Shown: positions 11,078 to 21,211 of the stretch, one piece after another
Position numbering within the stretch: the stretch's first letter is position 1
Layout of the letters: each line of letters begins with the position of its first letter
Origin: Macrophomina tecta
Taxonomy: Eukaryota > Ascomycota > Dothideomycetes > Botryosphaeriales > Botryosphaeriaceae
Reading direction: 5' to 3'
NCBI GenBank assembly: GCA_024180945.1
Contig: JAKSGN010000002.1
Coordinates: 3,224,001-3,288,000 of the forward strand
Length of the DNA stretch: 64,000 nucleotides
The notes under the pieces: generated by a model
Database searches by the model: none
What the model was told of the DNA's origin: nothing
The model's input: the letters and a program-made list of their open reading frames with translations, nothing else
Made by a program: the position numbers and the translations under genes

Positions 11078-13056
11078 TGAGGCGCTCGGTTACGATGGTA
11101 GGAGGTGAGTTTATGTCGCATTTTTGCTTCTTTCCAATTCCCGGTCTATATCGCTGAGCGGGTGGCGAAAGGACAGAGATGAACAGGAGGCCGATGAGTC
11201 GGAAGCCGAGCCGGTAGGAGTTGAGAGGAAAGGCATAGGAGCAGGTGGGGTCCGAAGAGAAGTGCTCGTGGAGAGGTTATGAGCGAGCGGCAGAACCGTA
11301 GGTGCCATGGCAGACGAACGGCTCTGAACGAGCAAACGGACATGGCAACGAAAGCAGAGAAAGCAATGAGGCAATGTGGATGAGACAAGACGACACGGGA
11401 TCATGGGCTGGATAAGTATGGCAAGGCCTCTTCAACCGGAAAAAGGGCTCATCGAAAAGCAATAAGTGCGCGCCTGGACGAACGAACTAAACTTCGGCAA
11501 TAAGGGAAGAGGAAGATGGAAAGAAGATACTTTATACCCCAGATTTTGTTTTTCTTAATGGTAATATCATGTAAACAACAAGCCGAAAGAGGGGGACCAA
11601 GTCCATTTGATCGATGCGACATGATTGGGAGAGGATGGGCTAGGGTGTAGCCGGGATGGACCTTCTTTGATTCTTCTCTCTCATCTGTATTATTATCACG
11701 AAGTCTACGATTGGCGTATGCTTTCAATCCTCTGGAGACAGCTCTCCCTTTACGCCTTCCAAATTTCGTTGTTCTCTTTCCCTTCCATGGTGCGCTGGAT
11801 AGGAGGAGGTCCCCTGTGATACAAGCGACATTCGCTTCCTTCTTACTTCGACTGATCACGATACCACCTCTGCTTTTTTTAAGACTTTCTACCCCGCCTC
11901 AATTCATGTGTGAGAAAAGAGGACGAGGAGATATGGAAGGGGAAGTTGTTCAGTGTGTGCTGGTAGAAGCACCTTAGCGACGGCGAGAGTGACAGCGGTA
12001 GTTAAGGGAGCTATTCGTATGTACACATAGGCTTTTCACTTGGTGAACACATGGGAAAGACAACCTAAGCTACCTTTGCACATTAGACGTGGGTGAAAAA
12101 TGGAGAGAGCGGCGGGGGGCCCCATCATTGCCGGCCCAGAGCAATATCCTCTTCCCATTAATGCTCGATATGGATAACGGTTCCTATTTCTCGTTTAGAC
12201 GAACACGAGTTATTGCCAGTAATCCGATGATCCGAAGGCGTGCGCTCGGGCGATAATCCTCCGTAGGAACCTTTACCCTTTGGAACGGAGATGGTAAGAT
12301 CGAGGCAATCCAGAGGGCTGCTCTTGGCAATCAAAACTGCTGTCTTGAATTGTACGCCTCGTGCTAGGATGACGGCATCACGGAATATTAAGGGAGGCTA
12401 TCCCAACTGAGACTCCTCCTATGGTTCGCGAGTGTTTCTTTTAGCAGTCGACAAGAACCGCGCACCTTCGCAGCAGTAGCCCAGGCAGACATAACATTCA
12501 GCCTCTTGCGTCTGTGTGCCTGATGCAGTCCGAGCCGATGCGGAGTACCCCGTTTTGGCAGCCGGTCAGCCTGATACTTTCTGCATTTGGCATGACTTGA
12601 TTGGCCTGAGAGGCATTCATCAATCCGCCCATGAACGTTATCCAAGCTTTGTTCGGAAACCGTTCTGGGTGAACTCCTGGGGCGTACTGGCACTATCCAT
12701 CCCGAAAGTTGGGTATACCTTGCGAAGGCTGAAAGCTTCATTCAGCTTGTCCGCCTTCACTCTGAATAGTCTTTGCAGACCATCAGCAGTTACGATCCCT
12801 TTAGGTCATTCCCGAGACCACATGGAGCTCAAGCGCAGCACATTGTCTAAGGATTGGAACATGTTGAAGTAATCAGTACAGCCGAGAGGGGAGAATTGTG
12901 GGACGTAGGCAGTCAAGAAAATGAATTCGGCGAAAGTCGTCTTCGACGCAGAACGAGAGTGATCTATGAACCAAGCCGATACCCGGACGCCCCTATGTGC
13001 AGTATATACGTCTTCCAGAGACAACATGTGTTTCATCGTTATGCCAAGCTCGTATC
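11078..13056. other. Intergenic region between convergent kelch and oxidoreductase genes
   Basis: About 2 kb between two converging genes, so it should hold two 3' UTRs and terminators. Composition is mixed and lower in GC than the genes. The frames at 12388-12872 begin at non-ATG codons and show no domain. I see no RNA gene or repeat. Confidence 0.5.
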
Positions 13057-14134
13057 TCATGAAATCGTGCAGATGATCTTGCCCTTCGTCTTGTTGGATT
13101 CCATCCGCTGGTGAGCCTTGATGATGTCCTTCCAATCATACGTTTCCTCGATGAAAATCTTGAAGGAGCGGTCCTTGAGCTTAGGGAGAGCGTGCTCGAC
13201 CAGCTGGTCGCGCAGACGGCCTTGGTACTCCTCGTCGCGGCTACGAAGGGTGCTACCCTCGAAGCGAACGCGCTTGCGGATGAAGGCACCTATGTCCACG
13301 CCCTTGCCGTCGAGTTTGGTGCCGCTCATGGTACCGAGATTGACGATGCGACTGTCACGACCGGCAGCATTGAGGTTACCTTGGAAGTAATCGGCCCCCA
13401 CGAAGTCAATGATAATGTCGACACCCTTGTTATCGGTTGCTTCGAGCAGCTCCTTGGACCAGTCTCCCTTGGTTGTGTTGAAGGCCTTGGTAGCGCCGAG
13501 TTTGCTGACAACGAAGTCGCACTTCTCATCCTGACGGGCAGTGCCGTAGACAGCGGAGGCATTGTCGGCGACACTCAGCTGGATGCCGGCAATGCTGACA
13601 CTGCTGGCGGCGGCGTGCCACAGGATGCTCTTGCCAGGCTTGAACTCGCCGACCAGGTACATGGCCTGGAGAGCAGTAATCCACGTCTCAGGAATGCCAG
13701 CGCACTCCTCCCAGGACAGCTCGTCGGGCTTGTGAACCAACATGTGTGTCGAGACGGCAATGTACTCGGCGTAAGCGCCGCCGTAAGCAAGACCGAAAAC
13801 AGCATCGCCGACCTTGAAGCCTCGCTCGTGCTCGCTGCTGCCAAAGGACTCGATGACGCCACTGAACTCGACACCCAGGGTCTTGGGGGCCTGGGGCGGA
13901 AGGGGGTACAGGCCCTCGCGCTGAAGCAGGTCCATTCGGTTTAGGCCGAAGGCTTTAATGCGGACGAGCGCTTCTGTAGCTTTCGGGACGGGTTTCGGGA
14001 CATCGTTGCTGAGGAAGAGGTGCTCGGCCGGGCCGGTGTCGCCCTTGATGTCTACGGGTGCTCCAGGTCAGCAGCTGAGGGCGCGGAAGTGGCGGTGGCG
14101 GGGAGGCACCAATTGCTCGCATAGTCTCCGGCAT
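13057..14134 (-). CDS. Zinc-free MDR quinone oxidoreductase (PIG3/TP53I3-like)
   Basis: Two exons on the minus strand: 14134-14110 and 14051-13057, with a 58-nt GT-AG intron (14052-14109). The joined product has 339 residues and starts MPETMRAIDIKGD; an internal ATG at 14122 is an alternative start. The medium-chain dehydrogenase fold is clear. The N-terminal GroES-like part carries LVRIKAFGLNRMDLLQREG and GVEFSGVIESFG, followed by KVGDAVFGL. The Rossmann part includes ILWHAAASSVSIAGIQL, where most relatives have a glycine-rich AxGGVG. It is then followed by GVDIIIDFVG. Zinc-binding cysteines of alcohol dehydrogenases are absent, as in NADPH:quinone reductases. Predicted role: NADPH-dependent reduction of quinones or related carbonyls. 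Ser replacing Gly in the nucleotide loop is unusual. Confidence 0.88.
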
Positions 14135-14791
14135 CGTTGGGGCAGCTGGGCGGCGAAGCTCCTCTTTTCTTCGGAGAAGGGAACCGGGGCGTAGGTCTTC
14201 TGCAGGCGCATCGGGCACGGCGGAGGTAAGGATGCAGTGGATAGATATACTTCACGCGCGGATGATGTAAAGGGCAAGCGCGACCCTGCCCAAGCACAAT
14301 TTCTAAGCGCGGGCAGGCAGGCGGGGTGGGGCGCGCGGAGAGCAAGGCGCATCGCCCGCCGCGTGCGCTCTCCGCGCGTCCCTTCAACACCATCGCTCAG
14401 CTTCTGCGTCCCCGCCCTCGTCGCCGCCTGCCGTGCCACTGCGGCTATCGCCCTGCGGCCTCGCGTCTTCGACCTAGGCGTTTCACCACAGCCGTACGCC
14501 CTCCGCGAGGCTGCTATGTCAGCCGCTCACGAGCGTGCGTTCATCTGCTGTGGCGCCGTTAGCAATTGCATGCCCATCCCTTGGGATCGCGGAGGGCCAG
14601 GCTTGGGTATTGCCCGGGCATGCGAGCCACTCCTGCGTGGAATTTGTGTGCTCGGCTTCGCGCCGAACGCGTGCCCTGCTGAGATCTTCAACCCGCTGCC
14701 CTTCTCTCGAGACCTGGCGACTGCCCCGGCAGATCTTCAGCCTTTACTGGTGATGCCGCATCTGCAGGTCCGCGGCCCAGTACTTGGTCCC
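14135..14791. other. Intergenic: oxidoreductase promoter side
   Basis: Holds the upstream region of the oxidoreductase, including a minus-strand TATATCTA-like stretch near 14240-14255, and the 3' flank of the AT-hook gene. A plus-strand frame of 244 codons crosses it but starts at GTG and runs antisense to the AT-hook exons, so I do not call it. Confidence 0.45.
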
Positions 14792-15631
14792 CTATTCTTC
14801 GGTCTCGCGCTGGCCGTCTCCAGCAGGCTGCCATTTCGCATTCTTGATATCCCAGAAGAAAGTCTTTCCCTTAACGTAGTCATCAGACCAAGAGCATGCC
14901 CTATACGCGCAGAACTGTACTCACGTCTTCCTGCATCAGAGGACCCGTTCTCGAGAGGACTTCGCCCGTGACTAAATCTGGAAGCGGCCTGTCCCAATGC
15001 CAGTCGAAAGGCTCGTATTTGCCTGCTAGAGTGCCGTCGGCACCGTGGTCCTCCCTACTCGGACTCTGCTGAGAATTAGTGCCCCTGGTAGTCAAACTGT
15101 TGACGTGGAGATCCCCCTGGTGGAACTCGGCGAGCCCTCTCGGGGTGAGGGCATCGTAGGACACCTGCGCCCTTGGCGGCATCACGTATAACGAAGTATC
15201 CCCTGCTCCATCTTTGACCTGGCAGGGCTCCTCTGCGCCCGGTTGAGAATCGGTCGCCGCGCCTTGCGAGTCCTGTCGAGCTTCTCGAGCAACGACCGTC
15301 TTCTCCAAAGGCGTGTCTTCGCGATTCTTCCTCGGCCTTCCTCTACGCTTCTTGTGCGGCAGTGGTGTTTGAGGTGGCGGCTTAGCAGCCTGATCCTTGT
15401 ATTCCACTGACGATGATTTGATGTTCGCTTCATTTTGTGTCCGGCGCCCTGTAGACTCCTTTCTGTCTGGCCATGTCATTGTCTGTGCCACCTTGACTGC
15501 GATCTCGTCCGCGCGTGTGGGGTCGGTTGGTGTGGTAAAGAAGCCCTTCAACAAGTCCGTCTGAGCTGGCTTTGTACTTCCTCACCTGACGTAGGGTTTT
15601 GTTGTTTTTGGCTGCTGGAGTACGGTTCCAT
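14792..15631 (-). pseudogene. AT-hook protein gene with an apparent 1-nt frameshift
   Basis: Main exon reading frame on the minus strand from about 15560 to 14925, a 55-nt GT-AG intron (14870-14924, branch-like CTGAT), then a last exon 14869-14792 ending RETEE-stop. The protein carries a canonical AT-hook in a basic patch (KKRRGRPRKN), a DNA minor-groove binding motif. The C-terminus is Trp/Asp-rich (FDWHWDRPLPDL, TFFWDIKNAKW). No ATG opens this frame before the internal one in QTMTW. An ATG at 15631-15629 begins a plausible N-terminus, MEPYSSSQKQQNPTSGEEV, but in a frame off by one; the switch falls at about 15561-15567. This could be a real deletion, an assembly error or an unrecognised splice; the only GT...AG available is 25 nt, too short for a fungal intron. 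Family not recognised. Confidence 0.45.
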
Positions 15632-16095
15632 GGTTCACGACGAGTTGGCCCGACACTGCAGGGTCCAAGCAGCACAGTGTGGTCCTTTCCCTAAACTGGG
15701 CCTTCACAACCAGAAAGCATTAAGTTCAATCAATAAACTAAGCAGCCCTTCCGTGTTTTGTCTCGCTCCTTCTATCGTCCCTGCGGAATTCAGCCGACGG
15801 TCCGTTTACTCTTCCACAAAAAATTAATATCTAGCGCGCGAAGGCCGGTACTATAACAGTCTTGCCGTCACTCGACCATGGTAGGCCACACGTACTCTTT
15901 CTTTGCGTTTTGGATTAGCGTACTTTTAATTCTAGGGATTTATGTGGCTCACCTAGCGAAAGTTAGGCAAACTCGATCTGTTTCTCAGCCGTGCTTTCTC
16001 ATTTTCTCGTTCTGGCTGTTTCAGTCAGCCAAGCATGAGCTCGTTTTATATCTTCCAGCATCGCAGCTCCAGGACACTTGTATATCATCCGCGTT
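15632..16095. other. Unassigned interval upstream of the AT-hook gene
   Basis: AT-richer than the surroundings. It could be the promoter of the AT-hook gene or contain unresolved exons linking it to the coding-like stretch at 16096-16487. No single frame convinces me. Confidence 0.3.
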
Positions 16096-16487
16096 TCAAA
16101 TTAGCCTTCCATTCCGGCTGCATCTATAGAAAGGGCTCGACATCCTCATAGGGCGTGGAAGTACCTGATCCCCCAGCATGAATTGAAGGATCGCCTGGAT
16201 GCGACCACCACCTGTTAATGATTCACACATATTCCAAAGACTGCTTTGGTTGAGTGTACCTGCCCACCTCTTATAACATAACATTATTCGGCCTGGTTTC
16301 AATTTGACCTGGACGAAGAAGCGTCCAGTCAACCATCACGCATTCTCACCTGCTGCATCGTACTAAGCAGAAAATCCAACAAGCCCGGTATATTGCTCAA
16401 ACCTTCAGGAACATACCTACCCTTCTTCCATACCCTGGCTTTCCCCCACGCCGGCATGTAACAATTGATAAGACAATATTCCTCCAT
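16096..16487 (-). CDS. Orphan coding-like stretch, two possible exons, unknown product
   Basis: An ATG at 16487 opens MEEYCLINCYMPAWGKARVWK and continues to a good donor at 16349. After a 41-nt gap ending in CCAG (16309) the same phase continues as VKLKPGRIMLCYKRW and then RIQAILQFMLGDQ. It then either reads on to a stop at 16096 or splices at a donor at 16164. Amino-acid composition looks like a globular protein. However, alternative in-frame introns are possible (a GTATGT donor with a TTAG acceptor inside the first exon, and a 48-nt one inside the second), so the model is ambiguous. It may be the upstream part of the AT-hook gene, a relic, or non-coding. I recognise no domain. Confidence 0.3.
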
Positions 16488-17231
16488 CCCGAAGTCTCCT
16501 ACCACCACCGGGGATCAATAATCGGCATCTTCGGCATTTTCGCCCACCACTGCCGCTCGTCCCGTGGTGCGATATGCAAGGCACCGAATTACAGTTAATA
16601 AGATGCGTTAGTGAATAGCTTAAATCGAACGTTATCTCTTTATCCTTCACCTGCCTGTCCGGATATGTAGGGGAGCTCGAGGACACACAGTCCTCGCTTG
16701 ATAAAACATCGGACACCTCGGCTCCGCGGCTCCTTCTGGTGCATAGCTGGAGGGCGGGACAGCTCGGTGACCTTCTCTCGATGAGAACGACGGGGAGCAA
16801 TGCGATGTCTTGCGAGAATGCGGGACGTCAAAATCTCATTGTGATGTCAGAATAGAAAAATTGGGACAAGGAATACCCAAGAGACGCCGCAATAGCGAAG
16901 TCAGTAATATAATGGCTGATTCCCTGCTATACGCAAAGCCATGCTTCGGACAGGTGTGCAAAGCCTCAACTGCAAACATTCCAAAAGATAGTCTTGCGTC
17001 ATTCTGAGGGCTGATGGATGCGGTAAGACCGTCCTGTGGGGTTCGAGCAACCAATACTACGTGCAAGCAAGCGGTCACCTTGACTGGAATTGAAGCTTTT
17101 ACGCCCGTGACAAATAGGCATAATTGATTGAAGGTTGAAAGCGCCCAAACCGGCCATTTCTCCACCTTAGCCCAAAAAGAAAACCGCCGCAAGTAAAAGC
17201 CCCCAAGTCAGTGCCCGTCTCACACAGCCCA
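16488..17231. other. Interval downstream of formamidase
   Basis: Contains the formamidase 3' flank. Short frames on both strands, none with a domain or a consistent splice structure. Confidence 0.4.
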
Positions 17232-18805
17232 TCAGCCATCACTGGTAAAAGCACAAGTACCCAAGTCCCTCTTCTCCGCCGGCTTATCCGGCGAGATATC
17301 GAAGTCGAATATATCCATCGGCAGCCCCATCGTCGTGCAAGCGTTCGGAATCTATCCTACTATTAGCCATCGCTGCCCACCCTATGTCCCAAAAGAGGCA
17401 CGAAAAAGAGGAGCCGGTGGGACGCAAACTCACATCTACAATACCCGCTACATGCCCCTGCACCGGCGCGCAGCTTAACAGGAGGTAGATCTGATAGTCG
17501 CTGTACCCGTACCTCCTCAGATACTCGATGCATCTGAGCGCGGTCTGGCGGTACGCCACCGTCGCGTCCATGTAGTGCTGCTTGCCGTGCTGATCGACGC
17601 TGAACCCTTCGAAGTAGATGTACCTGCCGGGTCCGAATTGCGGTTCAACGGGTCCAGGCTGGTAGATGGGCGACTTCATTCCCAGCTGGGCAACGCCGCC
17701 CTTCATGACAGTGAACTTGAGCGTGATGACGCCGGGCATCTCGATGGCGCCGCAAAACGAGATTTCGCCGTCGCCCTCTGCGATTTTTGGTCCCTTATTA
17801 GTCATACTGTTCTTCGAATGGAGGATAAAATAGGGGAGCGCGCCACTCACGCGAAAAGTGCAAATCCCCGACACTAAACTTCGCCCCCTTCACATGCACA
17901 GGCAAATACACCTTGCTGCCGCGCGACAGATTCTTGATATCACAGTTCCCGCCGTGCTCGGGACGGCCTGGGATAGTGCGCGCGCCCTCCTTCCCGACCT
18001 TCTCCTTTAGCGCCGCGTCGGCGGAGCCGGCGTGCACGTTAGTCGGCTGGGGCGGCTGGGCGACGATGCGGCCGCAGCCGTCCATGGCCTGGATGAGCTC
18101 GCCCTCGCGCCTGTTCCACTCGGCCAGGACTTCGGCGGAAGGGGCGCAGCCAAGGATGCCCGGGTGGATGAGGCCGGCGAAGCGGACGCCGGGAATGTGG
18201 CGCGAGGAGCAGAAGATGCCCTCGAAGTCCCAGATGGCCTTTGCTCTGCGTATGGGAAAGTTGGCTGTGTTAGTTTCACTTGCGCAGCAATTGGCAGGTA
18301 GACAGGATGAGTTGCTCACGCCTTGGGGTAAATGTCGTCGAGAAATCCGCCGCCGTTGTTCTTGTCAAACACGCCGGTGAATCCCCACGGCTGCTCCTCC
18401 AGCGGCTGCACGTCTTGAATTTCGACGAGCAGCACATCGCCCGGCTCGGCCGTTTCAATCTCGAAGGGCCCGGTCAGGTAGTGGATCTTAGTAAGGTCGA
18501 CATTCTTCATATCATCGGCGCTGTCGTTGTTCTTGATCTGGCCGCCCGTCCAGTCCACGCACTCGATCTTGACCACTTCGCCATTCTTAATCGTACCAGC
18601 GAACGGAACTGTGAGCGTGGATGAGCGTTTGTTGCGCGAAAAATTTGGGGACTCTATTACGAACTGTCGGGATGCCAGCGGTTCTGTGTCCCTGTTAGCA
18701 ATTGAAACAACTTAGGAGCTGGGAATGTCCCACGTGAAGTTGTGGCTGCTCAGCGGCATCCTTGTTCAGGTCGACCTTGGCCGCGTAGCGAACATGCTTT
18801 GCCAT
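17232..18805 (-). CDS. fmdS: Formamidase (FmdA/AmdA family)
   Basis: Six exons on the minus strand: 18805-18734, 18683-18665, 18608-18320, 18245-17851, 17777-17434, 17351-17232. Five GT-AG introns of 50-82 nt join in phase to 412 residues. The second exon is only 19 nt and encodes NRWHPD. The product hydrolyses formamide to formate and ammonia, a nitrogen-scavenging reaction in the cytosol. Family hallmarks are continuous across the junctions: DIPFAGTIKNGEVVKIEC, DWTGGQIKNNDSADD, WGFTGVFDKNNGGGFLDD, FAGLIHPGILGCAPS, EHGGNCDIKNL, GDGEISFCGAIE, EPQFGPGRYIYFEGFS, CAPVQGHVAGIVD and IPNACTTMGLPMDIFDFDI. Length matches fungal formamidases (about 410). Fungal homologues are often under nitrogen control; I did not identify specific GATA sites. 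Confidence 0.95.
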
Positions 18806-19306
18806 TGCCGAGTGTGTATGAGGATCAGTAAAGGTGTGGTTTCTTCTGAGGCTGCTAGAAATCACGGTGGAGAGGGGCACAGTGGGACTGAAGGATCATG
18901 ATGATTTAATTATATTTTATCTGCGGGGTCTCCGATGACATTGAGGCCGATTACCGTGGCCAGATCATTCCAATGGACAAGCGGAAGCCCGTCAGATCCA
19001 AGCTCATTCCAGCGATTGGTAGCGGCGGCCGGACGATAAGGCGGAGATAAAGCGTACTATGTAGTGTTGTTAGTCAAGGGAGACATGAGGTGGGGTAGCT
19101 CAGCCAGGGCGCGTCACGCTGGCGCCCAAGCTCCTGGATAGCCACGGCTCAAACACGGGAACAACCCGGCAATTGATATGCGCTCCGCATTTGCGTAACG
19201 CCCTTGACTGATTTAAATACACGCGTTGCTTGTTTCTCCGGCTGTCATCGGTACCCTGTTGCCTGAAACCGAACAGCACGTGCCCACGCGCCAATGGACT
19301 GCTGCT
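18806..19306. other. Formamidase promoter region and UsgS 3' flank
   Basis: 500 bases between two minus-strand genes. A stretch at 19095-19150 resembles a tRNA A box but lacks the rest of a tRNA (see rejected items). AT-rich bases near 18900-18920 (ATTTAATTATATTTTAT) lie about 100 bases upstream of the formamidase ATG. Confidence 0.45.
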
Positions 19307-20635
19307 TCACGAGAATCTCTTGCTGGGTGTTTCCGGGTTGATAGGATCCTGCTTCGGAGCGTCCGTCTGCACGTTGTGTGCGTCGAGATTAGCCAATGGC
19401 AGCGACAAGAACTCGTACTTGTTCTTCCACTGAATCTGCTTCTCCGCGAAGTTGGTGGCCTCGGCCTCCGCCGGCGTGGGCGGCGGATCCGTAATCTTCG
19501 TGATGAGGTATGCCGTCGAGGCCTCAGCAATGCCGTAGATCAAGACACCAAGTAGCGGAATTTTGAGGAAGACGAAGAACCCAACGCCAAAGCCGAAGAG
19601 GACGCCCTCGCGCTCCTTGAACCACGCTTTTTTCTGTTCCTTGTTGTATTTGATGCGCGCGAAGTACGGCTCGAGCTACTCAAGAATTAGCATGTTACCC
19701 ATGGATGGCGTAAGGGCTTTTTTACCAATTCTCTCATTAGGCTTCTAGAGGAGAAGTACGACTGCAGAAAGTGGACCAAGTATCTTTTCGGCAGGAAGAT
19801 GGAACTCCCGAAGATGATCAGAGCAGGTTCCAGGCCGACCGACTTCTTGAAGGTGTAGAAACTGGCAGTCGGGAGGACGAATCGGCCCACGTACGGAAGC
19901 CCGGAAGCAAAGTAAACGGCAAGTGAGATGCCAGCCCTCCTCCCATATCTCATAAGGAACGCAATAATGGCGTCCATAGGCTTCTTCTTCTCGCTTGTAT
20001 CGCCGCGCTTGGGGTACATGCGCAGGGTGGGGTAGTACATGGCACGGAGGTTGCGCGGGTCGTCGGTCTTGTGCTTCTGAATGTACGTCTGGTCGACCCA
20101 CTGCAGTGAGTTCATGAACCTACGCAAATCCAGTGTGAGTATTCAAGCTGCAGAATATGGCTGCAAGAGGGAGACTCACATGTCATCCAATGTAGGCGTA
20201 ACATAGCGCATCATGGACATGAGAAAGAACGGAACTTGCAACACCGAGTTCTCGATGAACTCGAGACCCTCAACAACATCCTTGTCCCATGTAGACCCCT
20301 CAGTTTCCACGAAGAGTGCGATGAGCCATATAATCGACCTCACGCCCAATGTCTGTAGGCGGCAACAGTTAGCCCGGGTGCTGCGGAAGCGCGGGCGCAG
20401 AGGCGTACTGGGATAGCGATGATGAGGCGGATGACGATGCCAGCGAGCACGGCAAGGGCAGCCTGGCGGTAATGGTCTGAAGTAAAGAGCGCAGGGTTCT
20501 GCAGGGCGCGGTTTGCTGTAGGCACGATTCCTCGTTAGCCATCGAGTGAGCTTCGGGGGTTGAGAGATAACACTGACCGCCGACCAGCGTCAGCTGAGCG
20601 CCTCGAATGATGGCATTTGGCTCGAATTTGGACAT
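19307..20635 (-). CDS. usgS: UsgS-type transmembrane protein
   Basis: Five exons on the minus strand: 20635-20578, 20515-20409, 20352-20180, 20119-19726, 19675-19307. The four introns are GT-AG, 50-62 nt, and all phases agree, giving 366 residues. Start MSKFEPNAIIRGAQLTLVG is followed by NRALQNPALFTSDHYRQAAL. Hydrophobic segments are AVLAGIVIRLIIAIP with SIIWLIALFVE, VPFFLMSMM, ISLAVYFASGLPYVGRF, a segment around ALIIFGSSIFLP, and VLFGFGVGFFVFLKIPLLG. The C-terminal tail is hydrophilic (PPPTPAEAEATNF). The layout matches the ascomycete family annotated as transmembrane protein UsgS; its molecular function is not established as far as I know. It is not linked functionally to its neighbours. 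Confidence 0.85.
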
Positions 20636-21211
20636 CGCTGGGGCCTCTGCAGAGAGAGGGGGTAAGAGGCGGGGTTTATGGAGGGGAAGGAAGACCAAGG
20701 TGCTCAATTTCGGAGCTCGCGCGACTCAGCTGCTTACGACCGCTCGCTTATGACGTACGGCTCGTGGTAGGATTTAGTAGTGGCCGTATCTTGGCAGCGA
20801 CCACAGCGAGATTTTGGTCGAGACTAAATTACGCGGAAAGCATCAGGGCTCCGAAAATTTGCACGAGTATGAGCAATAGATGGAATAAGATTTTGTGCCG
20901 TTATAGGTCCCAGTGGCATTTATCCTCCTGCGGACTATCCTTTATATATTGGTGCTTGAGCTTGCAATTGAATCTCGTGCATTTCTTGGTGTAAATCCTG
21001 CAGCGCAGATGCAGAACTTATATTACGATATGCACCAGCAAGAGTGTCAGTCTAGGACAAGATAACCAGTAATTTGTATTATCTGAATACCACTTTGAAC
21101 TGGAACAGCAGATTTGCTAGCATGATCGATTGCATATACACCGAGGCTCTGTTGCAACCCCTCAAATATTTACAGAGAAGAAAATAATGGAATGAGCTTC
21201 CACCAGGCAGT
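20636..21211. other. UsgS promoter and PL9 3' flank
   Basis: AT-rich near 20900-21180, consistent with a 3' UTR/terminator for the pectate lyase gene and an upstream region for UsgS. No coding signal. Confidence 0.5.

Noticed and set aside
13111..13944. 277-codon plus-strand ORF antisense to the quinone oxidoreductase
   Set aside because: It is a mirror of the real gene's codon bias (NNC/NNG codons read backwards stay open). Its sequence is low-information Val/Leu/Ala and matches no family.
14237..14971. 244-codon plus-strand ORF
   Set aside because: Starts at GTG, is Arg/Pro/Cys-rich, and overlaps the AT-hook exons in antisense.
15561..15585. 25-nt GTGAGG...CTCAG segment as an intron that would repair the AT-hook gene
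   Set aside because: Far shorter than any plausible fungal intron, and removing it still leaves the frame mismatched with the downstream exon.
19088..19160. tRNA-like stretch with a good A box (TAGCTCAGCCAGG) and a weak B box
   Set aside because: No acceptor stem, no closing D stem and a poor B box (GGCTCAAAC). It cannot fold as a tRNA.
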